A DNA stretch of 50,740 nucleotides, taken from Pradoshia eiseniae. GTDB taxonomy: Bacteria; Bacillota; Bacilli; Bacillales; Pradoshiaceae. The DNA lies in the NCBI RefSeq assembly GCF_002946355.1, contig NZ_PKOZ01000017.1, forward strand, positions 1 through 50,740. Direction: 5' to 3'. The notes under the pieces were generated by a model. That model did not search any database. It had not been told where the DNA came from and saw only the letters and a program-made list of their open reading frames with translations. Made by a program: the position numbers and the translations under genes. Positions 27,480 through 35,963 of this stretch are shown piece after piece (within the stretch, counting starts at the first letter, position 1; each line of letters begins with the position of its first letter).

Positions 27480-29081
27480 GTGGATAGGGAATATGGCGCA
27501 TCTCGCAGGATTGCGCGAGGGGCTGCAATACTCGCGGCTGCAGCCATTTTTGTAAAAATATTGAGCGCGATTTATCGTGTCCCCTTTCAAAATATAGCTG
27601 GTGACGAGGGATTTTATATTTACCAGCAGGTTTACCCGATTTATGGAATTATTATTGTTCTTGCTACATACGGATTTCCTGCAGGAATCTCAAGTATGAT
27701 GGCACCACATGATAAGGGCGGAAGGTCGCAAAAGGAACTTATGACTGCCTCTCTCCTTTGGGTATCTATATTTGGGCTTTTTGGATTTTTGCTGCTTTAT
27801 ATGGGAGCTGAAGAGATTGCTCTCCTGATGAATGATAGTAAGCTCGTTCCATTGATTGAAGTTACAGCATTTTCTATGTTGTTGCTCCCGCTTGTATCCT
27901 GTGTGAGAGGCTTCTATCAGTCAAGCGGCTATATGCTTCCAACGGCTTTCTCCCAGACCATAGAGCAAATTGTCCGGGTATCGGTCATACTGATTGGCTC
28001 ATTTATCTTGGTGGAGAAGGGCTCTTCGCTTTATGAAGTTGGAGAAGGGGCTATGAAAGGGTCAATTTATGGAGGAATAGCAGCGACTTTCATTCTGCTG
28101 TATTTCGTCATGAAGGATCGAGATGAGTATTTTCCGTTGCGATGGCCATCCTCTGAGGTGTTTATCCAAGCTGGGAGAATCCTTCTGTTCCAGGGACTGG
28201 CATTTTGTCTAAGCAATATGTATATCCTGCTTTTACAGCTCATAGATTCCTTCCAGCTGTATGCTGCCCTTGTAGACCAAGGGATCATCCCTCACGATGC
28301 TAAGATATTGAAAGGTACATATGATAGAGGCCAGCCGCTTGTTCAAGTTGGCCTGGTGATTACGACTTCTATGGCATTATCGGTTGTGCCGGTTCTCTCC
28401 TCCTTGAAAAAACGAGGCTCGTTTGAGGAGTTGAAGAACATGTGCCAGTTAATCATCAAGATAAGTATTATAATTGGGCTTGCGGCTGCTGTCGGTTTGG
28501 CAGCCATATTAAGCTCGGTGAATGTTATGCTGTTTAAGGATGACCAGGGACAGGCAGCCCTGACAATCATTTCGTTATTGATTGTGTTTGCATCTGTGGC
28601 TGTTACTTCTGCAACCATTTTACAGACATTAGGGCGTATCAGAGTCTCTGTTATAATAATATGTTTATCTGTTGGGTTGAAGGCCGTAATGAATCCGCTT
28701 CTTATTGCAGATAGCGGCATTTTGGGAGCAGCCTGGTCAAGCTTATTGGCAACATCGGTCGCAGCGGTCGCTCTTTTAGCTGTGCTCAGCGGGGAGCTGT
28801 CTGGAAAGCTGATGAGTTTACGGCAGCTGTCAGTGATGGCAATGGCGGTTCTCGCTATGTTCGGAGCATTAATAGGGTATACAATGATTTTTTCAGCCCT
28901 CTTTGAGGGGTACCTTGAATCAAGATGGCTTTCGGCTATCCATGCCTTGAGTGCTGTTCTGCTAGGAGTGGTAGTTTATCTCCCTATTTTGGTTAAAATG
29001 AAGTTATTCAGCCATGAGGAGCTCCAATTGGTCCCTTTCGGAGATCGGCTGGTCCGGCTTTTGCCGCATGAGAATAATTAA
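27480..29081 (+). CDS. yabM: MOP-superfamily (MurJ/SpoVB-like) polysaccharide exporter YabM
   Basis: A 533-residue integral membrane protein of the MVF/MurJ-like branch of the MOP flippase superfamily, expected to move a lipid-linked sugar or similar precursor across the membrane. The sequence is built of about 14 hydrophobic segments with the N-terminal family signature GAAILAAAAIFVKILSAIYRVPF. The substrate is not shown; B. subtilis has several paralogues (SpoVB, MurJ, YkvU), so redundancy is possible. GTG at 27480 has AGAGGTG upstream. It heads a likely operon through yabN, rqcP and onward. Confidence 0.9.
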   Translation: MDREYGASRRIARGAAILAAAAIFVKILSAIYRVPFQNIAGDEGFYIYQQVYPIYGIIIVLATYGFPAGISSMMAPHDKGGRSQKELMTASLLWVSIFGLFGFLLLYMGAEEIALLMNDSKLVPLIEVTAFSMLLLPLVSCVRGFYQSSGYMLPTAFSQTIEQIVRVSVILIGSFILVEKGSSLYEVGEGAMKGSIYGGIAATFILLYFVMKDRDEYFPLRWPSSEVFIQAGRILLFQGLAFCLSNMYILLLQLIDSFQLYAALVDQGIIPHDAKILKGTYDRGQPLVQVGLVITTSMALSVVPVLSSLKKRGSFEELKNMCQLIIKISIIIGLAAAVGLAAILSSVNVMLFKDDQGQAALTIISLLIVFASVAVTSATILQTLGRIRVSVIIICLSVGLKAVMNPLLIADSGILGAAWSSLLATSVAAVALLAVLSGELSGKLMSLRQLSVMAMAVLAMFGALIGYTMIFSALFEGYLESRWLSAIHALSAVLLGVVVYLPILVKMKLFSHEELQLVPFGDRLVRLLPHENN

Positions 29082-29099
29082 GTTAGGAGCATACGTCTA

Positions 29100-30563
29100 A
29101 TGAGTCATCATATTACCATTATCGGTTTAGGAGCGGGAGAGCTAGAACAGCTGCCGCTTGGGATTTATCGATTGTTACAGAATACATCTTTATTATATGC
29201 CCGAACAATAGAGCATCCGGTATTAAAGGAGCTTTCTGATGAGGGTCTTTCGGTTATGAGCTTTGATCATATATATGAAAAGCATGATCGGTTTGAGGAT
29301 GTTTACGAGGAAATTGCGGATACCCTGTTTCAAAAGGCTTTATCAGAGGATATTGTCTATGGTGTCCCAGGCCATCCGCTTATTGCGGAAAAGACGGTTC
29401 AGCTTCTTCTTGAACAAGGGAGCGAACGAGGGGTTGATGTCATCATCAAGGGCGGGCAAAGCTTTCTGGACCCGATGTTTACCGCCATCAAGGTGGACCC
29501 GGTGGAAGGTTTCCAGTTCCTTGATGGTACGAGCATCTCTGTTGTGGATTTGAATACACGCCAGCATATCATCATTAGTCAGGTTTATGATGCTTTTATT
29601 GCGTCCGAAGTGAAGCTTACATTGATGGAGCGTTATCCGGATGATCATCAAGTATGCCTAGTGACGGGAGCTGGCATGAGCTCTGAACAAGTGAAATGGA
29701 TACCGCTGTATGAGCTTGACCGGGAAATGGAGCTGAGCAATTTAACGTCTGTTTATGTTTCGCCCCTTACCGATTCGGAACTGCAATATAAGGAGTTTTG
29801 GAAGCTTCGAGAAATCATTGACCGCTTGAGAGCTCCGGATGGTTGTCCGTGGGACCGTGCCCAAACGCATAGCTCCTTAAAGAAATATCTGATTGAAGAG
29901 GCCTATGAGCTTCTGAATGCCATTGACCAAGACGATATAGATAATATAATTGAGGAACTCGGGGATGTCCTTTTACAAGTGATGCTCCATGCGAAGATTG
30001 GGGAGGATGATGGATATTTCTCTATTGATGATGTCATTGAGTCTATCTCTGAGAAGATGGTTAGAAGACATCCGCATGTCTTTGGGGATGCCTTTGCCGA
30101 GTCACCAGAGGATGTGGAGAAGACGTGGCAGCAGGTGAAGAAGGCCGAGAAGGGTGAGGCACAATCCTTGCTTAAAGATCTGAATGAAAGTCTTCCGAAG
30201 CTGATGCAGGCAGAAGAAGTGCAAAAGCGTGCTGCCAAGGTGGGCTTTGACTGGGATGATGTTGAACCGGCTTGGGACAAGGTTCTAGAGGAGATGGAGG
30301 AGTTCAGGGCAGAGCTCAACAAACCAAATCGTGATGGGGCTAAAATGTCCGATGAGTTCGGAGATGTCTTATTTGCATGCGTGAATGTAGCGAGACTTGC
30401 GAAGATTGATGCAGAGCTTGCCTTGCATGGAACAATCAATAAGTTCCGAAATCGTTTTGAGTTTGTAGAACGCTGTGTGAGGGAATCAGAAAAGGGCTGG
30501 AAAGATTACACCTTGGAGGAGCTGGACCATTTTTGGGACCAGGCGAAGAAGCAAGGGCTATAA
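29100..30563 (+). CDS. yabN: Fused tetrapyrrole-methylase-like / MazG pyrophosphohydrolase YabN
   Basis: A 487-residue two-domain protein. Residues about 1-215 form a tetrapyrrole (SAM-dependent) methylase-like domain (ITIIGLGAGELEQLPLG onward); residues about 225-487 form a MazG NTP pyrophosphatase with two MazG repeats and the metal-binding helices EEAYELLNAI and EELGDVLLQ. MazG homologues hydrolyse NTPs to NMPs and limit aberrant nucleotides. AGGAG lies ten bases before the ATG. It follows yabM by 18 bases and precedes rqcP by 20. Confidence 0.94.
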   Translation: MSHHITIIGLGAGELEQLPLGIYRLLQNTSLLYARTIEHPVLKELSDEGLSVMSFDHIYEKHDRFEDVYEEIADTLFQKALSEDIVYGVPGHPLIAEKTVQLLLEQGSERGVDVIIKGGQSFLDPMFTAIKVDPVEGFQFLDGTSISVVDLNTRQHIIISQVYDAFIASEVKLTLMERYPDDHQVCLVTGAGMSSEQVKWIPLYELDREMELSNLTSVYVSPLTDSELQYKEFWKLREIIDRLRAPDGCPWDRAQTHSSLKKYLIEEAYELLNAIDQDDIDNIIEELGDVLLQVMLHAKIGEDDGYFSIDDVIESISEKMVRRHPHVFGDAFAESPEDVEKTWQQVKKAEKGEAQSLLKDLNESLPKLMQAEEVQKRAAKVGFDWDDVEPAWDKVLEEMEEFRAELNKPNRDGAKMSDEFGDVLFACVNVARLAKIDAELALHGTINKFRNRFEFVERCVRESEKGWKDYTLEELDHFWDQAKKQGL

Positions 30564-30583
30564 CGAAATAGGAGGAAACAAGA

Positions 30584-30844
30584 ATGAGGCTTGATAAATT
30601 CTTGAAGGTATCGCGAATCATCAAAAGGCGATCAGTTGCAAAGGAAGTGGCTGATCAAGGCCGTATTAAAATAAATGGAAAAGAATCAAAGGCTTCTGCG
30701 GATGTAAAAGTTGGCGACACACTTGAAATTCGCTTCGGTCAAAAGGTCCTTACCGCGAAGGTTGAGAAATTAGTGGAGACTACAAAAAAAGACGAAGCTG
30801 CCGGCATGTATACGATCATTGGCGAGGAACGGATTTCGGAGTAA
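30584..30844 (+). CDS. rqcP: Ribosome-associated quality control factor RqcP (YabO)
   Basis: RqcP works with RqcH on stalled 50S subunits, where it helps C-terminal alanine tailing by stabilising the P-site tRNA. The 86-residue protein is a single S4 RNA-binding domain ([21 protein letters not shown]) with the conserved GRIKING turn. GGAGG precedes the ATG. It is the probable end of the yabM-yabN-rqcP unit, since a separate sporulation-type -10 box follows. Confidence 0.95.
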   Translation: MRLDKFLKVSRIIKRRSVAKEVADQGRIKINGKESKASADVKVGDTLEIRFGQKVLTAKVEKLVETTKKDEAAGMYTIIGEERISE

Positions 30845-30875
30845 GAGCAGCTTGGTCTATTTCACCCTGAATTAT

Positions 30876-30883
30876 CATACACT
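30876..30883 (+). promoter_or_regulatory. Sigma-E type -10 box before yabP
   Basis: CATACACT matches the sigma-E -10 consensus CATACAnT exactly, 32 bases before yabP. The -35 region (near TCTATTT at 30856-30862) is weak. yabP and yabQ are sigma-E genes in B. subtilis. Confidence 0.6.
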
Positions 30884-30914
30884 TTTACAAAATGTTTGAT
30901 AATGGGGGATAAGG

Positions 30915-31220
30915 ATGAGCCAATATTATGAATCAAACCAGAGTAGCAAAAATGTTACACCTGAGCATGATATAAGCATGAAGGGCCGCAAGCTTTTGGA
31001 TATATCCGGCGTCAAACAAGTAGAAAGCTTCGATAATGAAGAGTTTCTGCTGGAGACTGTCATGGGTTACTTGGCGGTTAGGGGCCAAAATCTCCAAATG
31101 AAGAACCTGGATGTTGATAAAGGCATTGTCTCTATTAAGGGGAAGGTGTTTGAAATCACCTATCTTGATGAGAACGGCGGGGAGAAAGCTAAAGGATTCT
31201 TTGGCAAGTTATTCAAATGA
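30915..31220 (+). CDS. yabP: Spore morphogenesis protein YabP
   Basis: A 101-residue member of the YabP/YqfC family, needed in B. subtilis for the spore cortex in the mother cell. The family sequence GRKLLDISGVKQVESFDNEEF and the C-terminal beta-rich segment with VSIKGKVFEITYL are present. ATG at 30915 has GGGG upstream. It overlaps yabQ by four bases (ATGA), so the pair is translationally coupled. Confidence 0.95.
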   Translation: MSQYYESNQSSKNVTPEHDISMKGRKLLDISGVKQVESFDNEEFLLETVMGYLAVRGQNLQMKNLDVDKGIVSIKGKVFEITYLDENGGEKAKGFFGKLFK

Positions 31221-31873
31221 GCCTGGATACCCAATTTGTGACGCTCCTATCCATGATAGCGATGGGCTTAAGCTTTGGGGCGGCTTTTGATACGTACAAT
31301 CGTTTCTTGAAAAGGGCAAAGAGGCCACTTTGGATTGTGTTCATTAATGATGTCTTATTTTGGTGCATGCAGGCATTGCTGATTTTCTTTGTCCTTTTTA
31401 AAGCCAATGCCGGTGAATGGCGTTTCTACATCGTTCTCGCGCTGCTGTGCGGATATTCAGCTTATCAGGCTCTCTTCAAGGGGCTTTATAAGAAGCTGCT
31501 TGAAATGATGATCCATCTCGTGCTTCGGACCATTCATTTCTTTGTCCGTTTAGGGGACATGCTGTTGCTCAAGCCGGTGAGGGGATTGGTCATGCTGGTG
31601 GTCGGAATGGCTCTTTTTTTCCTTAAATTGGTTATAAAATTGGCAAATGGATTATTTTTGCTTGCCATGATGATTTTAAAGGCTTTATTATCAATAGTAA
31701 GAGTAGTGTGCTGGCCGGTGACCCGTTTGGCTCTATTCCTGTGGAAAATCATGCCGGAGCTTATACGTAAGCCATGTGAAAAGTTTTTTTCGAAATTAGC
31801 AGGGATTATCATTGGCATGAAGAATAATATCATTGTATTCTATGACAGGTGGATAAATAGGTCGTCTGAATGA
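31217..31873 (+). CDS. yabQ: Spore cortex biosynthesis membrane protein YabQ
   Basis: A mother-cell membrane protein required for cortex synthesis. The 218-residue product has several hydrophobic segments (about residues 5-25, 38-62, 70-90, 120-165) and the family's conserved GLSFGAAFDTYNRF and INDVLFW. The start overlaps the yabP stop by four bases. It ends four bases into a possible upstream start of divIC. Confidence 0.94.
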   Translation: MSLDTQFVTLLSMIAMGLSFGAAFDTYNRFLKRAKRPLWIVFINDVLFWCMQALLIFFVLFKANAGEWRFYIVLALLCGYSAYQALFKGLYKKLLEMMIHLVLRTIHFFVRLGDMLLLKPVRGLVMLVVGMALFFLKLVIKLANGLFLLAMMILKALLSIVRVVCWPVTRLALFLWKIMPELIRKPCEKFFSKLAGIIIGMKNNIIVFYDRWINRSSE

Positions 31874-31887
31874 AGGAGGAAAAGGAA

Positions 31888-32262
31888 ATGGGTGCGCTTG
31901 ATAAGAAAAAGAAAAATATCTCTCAAATCGACTCACCATATGTTCAATATCAAGAGAAACGGACCCAGTCCTTTGAGCGGAAGAAACTGGGACTGAAAAG
32001 AAGGCTCGTCTTCTTTATGCTATTTGCCGTTATGACAACCGGCATCGTCTTAGCTACGCTCTATTCCCAGAAATCTGCCCTGAAGGACAAAGAGGCCCAA
32101 AAGCAAGAGCTTAAAGAGCAGTTATCCAGCTTGCAGAAGGAAGAGGAACAATTGAAGGAAGAAATCATTAAGCTGAATGATGATGAATACATCGCGAAGC
32201 TTGCCCGTAAGGAGTATTTCCTTTCAGATGACGGTGAAATTATTTTCAACCTTCCAGAATAA
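31888..32262 (+). CDS. divIC: Cell division protein DivIC
   Basis: DivIC is a bitopic membrane protein of the divisome that pairs with FtsL and DivIB. The 124-residue protein has a cytoplasmic basic N-terminus (about 1-35), one membrane segment (about 40-60), an extracellular leucine-zipper coiled coil (about 65-100) and the conserved C-terminal LARKEYFLSDDGEIIFNLP. ATG at 31888 has GAAGGAGG eight bases upstream; an ATG at 31870 overlaps yabQ and is less likely. A vegetative promoter for a division gene directly after sporulation genes is not evident in the spacer. Confidence 0.95.
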   Translation: MGALDKKKKNISQIDSPYVQYQEKRTQSFERKKLGLKRRLVFFMLFAVMTTGIVLATLYSQKSALKDKEAQKQELKEQLSSLQKEEEQLKEEIIKLNDDEYIAKLARKEYFLSDDGEIIFNLPE

Positions 32263-32288
32263 TGAAGGGTAGCTAAATTACCCTCACA

Positions 32289-32318
32289 TTGACACGAATT
32301 TTTTACAGGGATTATAAT
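32289..32318 (+). promoter_or_regulatory. yabR promoter (sigma-A)
   Basis: TTGACA (32289-32294) and TATAAT (32313-32318), both perfect, are separated by 18 bases. The yabR start lies 63 bases downstream behind a T-rich leader. Confidence 0.8.
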
Positions 32319-32381
32319 ATATAGGGAAGTATTTCTATACTCTATTATTTTTTTAATTTCTTAAGGAGGAGCATTTTTTTT

Positions 32382-32846
32382 ATGTCAATCGAAGTAGGCA
32401 GCAAGTTACAAGGTAAGGTAACAGGAATTACCCATTTCGGAGCGTTTGTTGAGCTGCCCGAAGGTTCAACAGGATTAGTCCACATTAGTGAAGTGGCTGA
32501 TAACTATGTTAAAGATATCAATGATCACCTTAAAGTAGGTGACCAAGTTGAAGTAAAAGTCATCAATGTCGAAAAGGACGGCAAGATTGGTCTATCTATT
32601 AAGAAGGCCGTTGAGAAGAAGGAAAGCGAAGCCCCATCTTCATACCAGCAACGTCCGAGAAGAAACAATGATTTCCGCGGTGGACGCGGAGACAACCGCG
32701 GCGGAAGAGGAACTGACGCTAGACCGCCACGTGAGAATTTTGAACAAAAAATGGCCCGCTTCTTAAAAGACAGTGAAGAGCGTATGTCATCTCTTAAACG
32801 GAATACAGAATCCAAACGAGGTGGCAGAGGAGGAAGACGCGGCTAA
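32382..32846 (+). CDS. yabR: S1-domain RNA-binding protein YabR
   Basis: A 154-residue protein with one S1 RNA-binding domain (residues 1-75, VGSKLQGKVTGITHFGAFVEL and GLVHISEV) like those at the C-terminus of polynucleotide phosphorylase. The rest is a basic, disordered region with several RGG-type motifs (about residues 90-110 and 145-154), an architecture that favours RNA binding. Its cellular role is not established. AGGAGG precedes the ATG. It is a single-gene unit with a strong promoter and terminator. Confidence 0.92.
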   Translation: MSIEVGSKLQGKVTGITHFGAFVELPEGSTGLVHISEVADNYVKDINDHLKVGDQVEVKVINVEKDGKIGLSIKKAVEKKESEAPSSYQQRPRRNNDFRGGRGDNRGGRGTDARPPRENFEQKMARFLKDSEERMSSLKRNTESKRGGRGGRRG

Positions 32847-32880
32847 ACCTTGCTGCTGAAACAAACTGGCAATTTATATA

Positions 32881-32912
32881 ACAGACTGGCTGAATAGCCA
32901 GTCTGTTTTTGT
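32881..32912 (+). terminator. Terminator after yabR
   Basis: A perfect 11-base stem (ACAGACTGGCT and AGCCAGTCTGT) with a GAAT loop is followed by T residues. Confidence 0.93.
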
Positions 32913-32939
32913 ATGTAAATAACTATTTATAATGAATGC

Positions 32940-32974
32940 ACAAAAAAAGCCGGGGAATGAATTCCTCGGCTTTT
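32940..32974 (-). terminator. Terminator of the minus-strand tRNA unit
   Basis: On the minus strand a 14-base stem with one G-U pair ends in seven T residues, 14 bases after the tRNA-Glu gene. Its flanking A and T tracts allow use on both strands. Confidence 0.88.
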
Positions 32975-32987
32975 ATCTATATGAAAA

Positions 32988-33059
32988 TGACCCCTACGGG
33001 ATTCGAACCCGTGTTACCGCCGTGAAAGGGCGGTGTCTTAACCGCTTGACCAAGGGGCC
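32988..33059 (-). tRNA. tRNA-Glu (anticodon TTC)
   Basis: The 72-base minus-strand gene folds as a cloverleaf with acceptor GGCCCCT/AGGGGTC, anticodon loop CCTTTCACG (TTC) and T-loop GGTTCGAATCC. The 3' CCA is not encoded. It follows the tRNA-Met gene in the same minus-strand transcript; the same Met-Glu pair sits at this place in B. subtilis. Confidence 0.97.
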
Positions 33060-33071
33060 ATGTATGAAATT

Positions 33072-33148
33072 TGGTAGCGGCGGAGGGGATCGAACCCCCG
33101 ACCTTACGGGTATGAACCGTACGCTCTAGCCAGCTGAGCTACACCGCC
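33072..33148 (-). tRNA. tRNA-Met (elongator, anticodon CAT)
   Basis: The 77-base minus-strand gene has acceptor GGCGGTG/CGCCGC, anticodon loop GTTCATACC (CAT) and T-loop GGTTCGATCC, and encodes the 3' CCA. The first acceptor pair is G-C, unlike the mismatched initiator tRNA, so this is an elongator Met tRNA. An Ile (lysidine) identity is less likely because it matches the B. subtilis elongator Met sequence. Confidence 0.94.
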
Positions 33149-33169
33149 ATATTCTTAAGCACAAAAAAT

Positions 33170-33198
33170 ATCTTACAATCTGCGTGCCTCTTTGTCAA
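33170..33198 (-). promoter_or_regulatory. Promoter of the tRNA-Met/tRNA-Glu unit
   Basis: On the minus strand TTGACA (33198-33193) and TAAGAT (33175-33170) are separated by 17 bases, about 20 bases before the tRNA-Met gene. Confidence 0.8.
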
Positions 33199-33358
33199 TG
33201 ATTAAAATATTATCCATAATTATCAGATTATTCCCGTTAAATTAATGGCAAATTCTTGTCTGTTCCCTTCTTTCTTACACAGCTTTCAAGCAAAATGGAT
33301 TTCTTACTCGTCATTGTCTATTGCATTATGTTTGGATTTGCCCATTCACAAGGAATGC
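33199..33358. other. Spacer between the tRNA promoter and the spoIIE control region
   Basis: About 160 bases of A+T-rich sequence between divergent transcription units (tRNA pair on minus, spoIIE on plus). No gene or further recognisable site is seen. Confidence 0.55.
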
Positions 33359-33424
33359 CGTCGAACACTTTTTCCTTGTTCATCCTTCAATATGACAAAT
33401 TAATGAGCTTGTCCAATCTATAAT
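33359..33424 (+). promoter_or_regulatory. Spo0A-type spoIIE promoter with 21-base spacing
   Basis: ATGACA (33392-33397) and TATAAT (33419-33424) are separated by 21 bases, a spacing that needs an activator. CGTCGAA at 33359-33365 is one base off the 0A box TGTCGAA. B. subtilis spoIIE has the same unusual spacing and is activated by phosphorylated Spo0A. The start codon lies 31 bases after the -10 box. Confidence 0.75.
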
Positions 33425-33455
33425 GAGAGACATCACCAGTTAGGGGAGTGAAACA

Positions 33456-35939
33456 ATGAGTAAAGTAGAAAATAATCATATGTTTGGATCAGTAACGGAT
33501 GTTCAATATAATTCTGAGAAGTGGAATCCGGCCCATCTCATTGGGAGATATACGGCCAAGATTGAAGATATATTCATTAGACAAGGCTATATAATGGTCG
33601 TCCTGGGCTTCCTGCTGGGGAGAGCGCTTATTCTCTCGCAGCTAACACCATTCTCGCTGCCGTTCTTTGCGGCGGTGTATATGATGAAAAGAGAGCGATC
33701 GCCGCTGGTGATGGTATCGGCGATTGGAGGAGCCTTAACAATATCCTGGACAGCAGGATTAAGCCTGTTTGCCTCCTGTGCGTTATTTCTCCTTCTTTAT
33801 AAACTGCGACAGCCATCGGTGGAGAACCAATTCAAACTTGTTGGAGTTTATGTCCTCATAGCCCTGGGGATTTCTAGCGCGACGGAGCGTTATCTGAGAT
33901 ATATGAAGTTTGAGATTTATGACGCTATGATGGTGGGGGTGGAGGCAGGACTGGCACTGATTTTAACCTTAATATTTATTCAATGTATTCCCTTGATTTC
34001 CGTTCATAAAAGACCGCAATCTTTGAAAACGGAGGAAGTCATCAGCTTGATTATCATGCTTGCCTCCGTAATGACGGGGACGATTGGGTGGGCTTTCTAC
34101 GATGTATCTTTAGATCATATTCTAAGCAGGTATCTCGTCTTGCTGTTTGCTGTATCAGGCGGGGCCTCTATTGGATCGACTGTCGGAGTTGTGACAGGGC
34201 TCATATTTAGCCTGGCCAATTTGTCGAGCTTATTTCAGATGAGTTTGCTTGCCTTCTCAGGACTGCTTGGAGGCTTATTAAAGGAAGGAGGAAAAATCGG
34301 CGCATCCCTAGGGCTGATCATTGCAACCTTGCTGATTGGCCTATATGGAGAGGGGTCACAGAATATTTCTATTACCTTATATGAATCAATCATTGCCATC
34401 AGCTTATTCTTTCTAACACCTGCTTCTATTATAGGGCGTGTCGCGAAGCATATCCCTGGTACAGTGGAGCATGCCAATGAACAGCAGCAATATGTTAGGA
34501 AAGTCAGAGATGTAACCGCCCAGCGGGTGAATCAATTTTCATCCGTCTTTCTCGCTTTATCCAATAGTTTCTCCAAGATGGAGGAGAGCACGACCAAGGA
34601 GGAGGATAAGGAGCGGGATATGGATTACTTCCTCAGCAATGTCACGGAAAAAACATGCCAGACATGCTTTAAGAAGGATTATTGCTGGGCGAAGAATTTC
34701 GATTACACATATGGAATGATGAGTGATTTGGTTGAGGATCTGGAAGAGGAGCCTGCCCAGGTTTCTCAACAGACAGCAAGGGAGTGGAAAAAATTCTGTA
34801 CGCGGTATGACAAAGTGACAGAAGCGATGCTGCAGGAGATATCCTATTTTAATGCAAATCAGAAGCTGAAAAAGCAGGTGAAGGAAAGCAGAAGACTTGT
34901 GGCTGACCAGCTCCAAGGTGTATCGAAGGTTATGGAGGATTTCGCGAAGGAAATCACGAAGGAACGTGAGAATCTTCATATACATGAGGAACAATTAATG
35001 GATTCCATCCGCTCATTTGGATTGGATATTCATCAAATGGAAATCTATTCTCTAGAGCAAGGGAATATTGACATAGATATGCAGCTCAGTGATAACAAAG
35101 GAAGTGAGGTTGGCGAAAAGCTGATCGCTCCGATGCTCTCAGACATACTAGGTGAGCATATTATCATGCATAAGGAGGAAAAGGGCACTTTTCAGCGGGG
35201 AATATGCAGGCTGACTTTCCGTTCAGCGAAGCGATATGCTGTAGAAACTGGAGTAGCCCATGCTGCGAAGGGAGGCGGACTTGTATCCGGAGACAGCTAT
35301 AAGATGATTGATATCGGCAAAGGGAAATATGCTATTGCCATCAGCGACGGCATGGGCAATGGCCAAAGGGCACATAATGAAAGCACGGAAACTCTGCAGC
35401 TTTTGCAGACCATTCTTGAGTCAGGTATTGAAGAAAAGGTAGCGATTAAATCCATCAATTCCATCCTTTCATTACGAACGACAGATGAAATCTTCTCGAC
35501 GCTGGATCTGGCCATGCTCGATTTGCAGGATGCAAATATAAAATTTTTAAAGGTCGGTTCAACGCCGAGTTTCATAAAACGAGGGCAGCAAGTGACGAAA
35601 ATACAATCAAATAATTTGCCGATAGGCATCATTAAAGAATTCGATGTGGATGTCGTGAATGAACAGCTGAAGGCAGGGGACCTGCTGGTTATGATGAGTG
35701 ATGGCATTTTTGAGGGACCGAAGCATGTAGAGAATTATGAAGCCTGGATGACGAGGAAAATACGAGAGATCAAAACAGAAGATCCTCAGGAAATGGCAGA
35801 CATTATATTAGAGGAGGTCATACGAACAAGTTCTGGCAGAATAGAGGATGACATGACAATAGTGGTTGCCCAAATTAAGCATAATATACCGAAGTGGTCG
35901 AGTATTCCCATGGGGTTAAGGCGCAAAAAGGCGCAATAG
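33456..35939 (+). CDS. spoIIE: Stage II sporulation protein E, PP2C phosphatase
   Basis: SpoIIE dephosphorylates SpoIIAA to release sigma-F in the forespore and also joins FtsZ in forming the polar septum. The 827-residue protein has an N-terminal membrane region with about ten hydrophobic segments (residues 45-325), a central FtsZ-interacting region with a cysteine cluster (CQTCFKKDYC), and a C-terminal PP2C domain with metal-binding aspartates in SGDSY (D613), SDGMGNG (D631), SDGIFEG (D749) and EDDMTIVV (D798, D799). ATG at 33456 is preceded by GGGGAG. It has a Spo0A-type promoter and is followed by yabS-yabT, also sporulation genes. Confidence 0.97.
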   Translation: MSKVENNHMFGSVTDVQYNSEKWNPAHLIGRYTAKIEDIFIRQGYIMVVLGFLLGRALILSQLTPFSLPFFAAVYMMKRERSPLVMVSAIGGALTISWTAGLSLFASCALFLLLYKLRQPSVENQFKLVGVYVLIALGISSATERYLRYMKFEIYDAMMVGVEAGLALILTLIFIQCIPLISVHKRPQSLKTEEVISLIIMLASVMTGTIGWAFYDVSLDHILSRYLVLLFAVSGGASIGSTVGVVTGLIFSLANLSSLFQMSLLAFSGLLGGLLKEGGKIGASLGLIIATLLIGLYGEGSQNISITLYESIIAISLFFLTPASIIGRVAKHIPGTVEHANEQQQYVRKVRDVTAQRVNQFSSVFLALSNSFSKMEESTTKEEDKERDMDYFLSNVTEKTCQTCFKKDYCWAKNFDYTYGMMSDLVEDLEEEPAQVSQQTAREWKKFCTRYDKVTEAMLQEISYFNANQKLKKQVKESRRLVADQLQGVSKVMEDFAKEITKERENLHIHEEQLMDSIRSFGLDIHQMEIYSLEQGNIDIDMQLSDNKGSEVGEKLIAPMLSDILGEHIIMHKEEKGTFQRGICRLTFRSAKRYAVETGVAHAAKGGGLVSGDSYKMIDIGKGKYAIAISDGMGNGQRAHNESTETLQLLQTILESGIEEKVAIKSINSILSLRTTDEIFSTLDLAMLDLQDANIKFLKVGSTPSFIKRGQQVTKIQSNNLPIGIIKEFDVDVVNEQLKAGDLLVMMSDGIFEGPKHVENYEAWMTRKIREIKTEDPQEMADIILEEVIRTSSGRIEDDMTIVVAQIKHNIPKWSSIPMGLRRKKAQ

Positions 35940-35963
35940 ACCCCTAAAATCCCCATCCAAGTC

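Noticed and set aside
32932-33129. Plus-strand frame across the two tRNA genes
   Set aside because: It is the antisense of two clear tRNA genes and their terminator, with no initiation signal.
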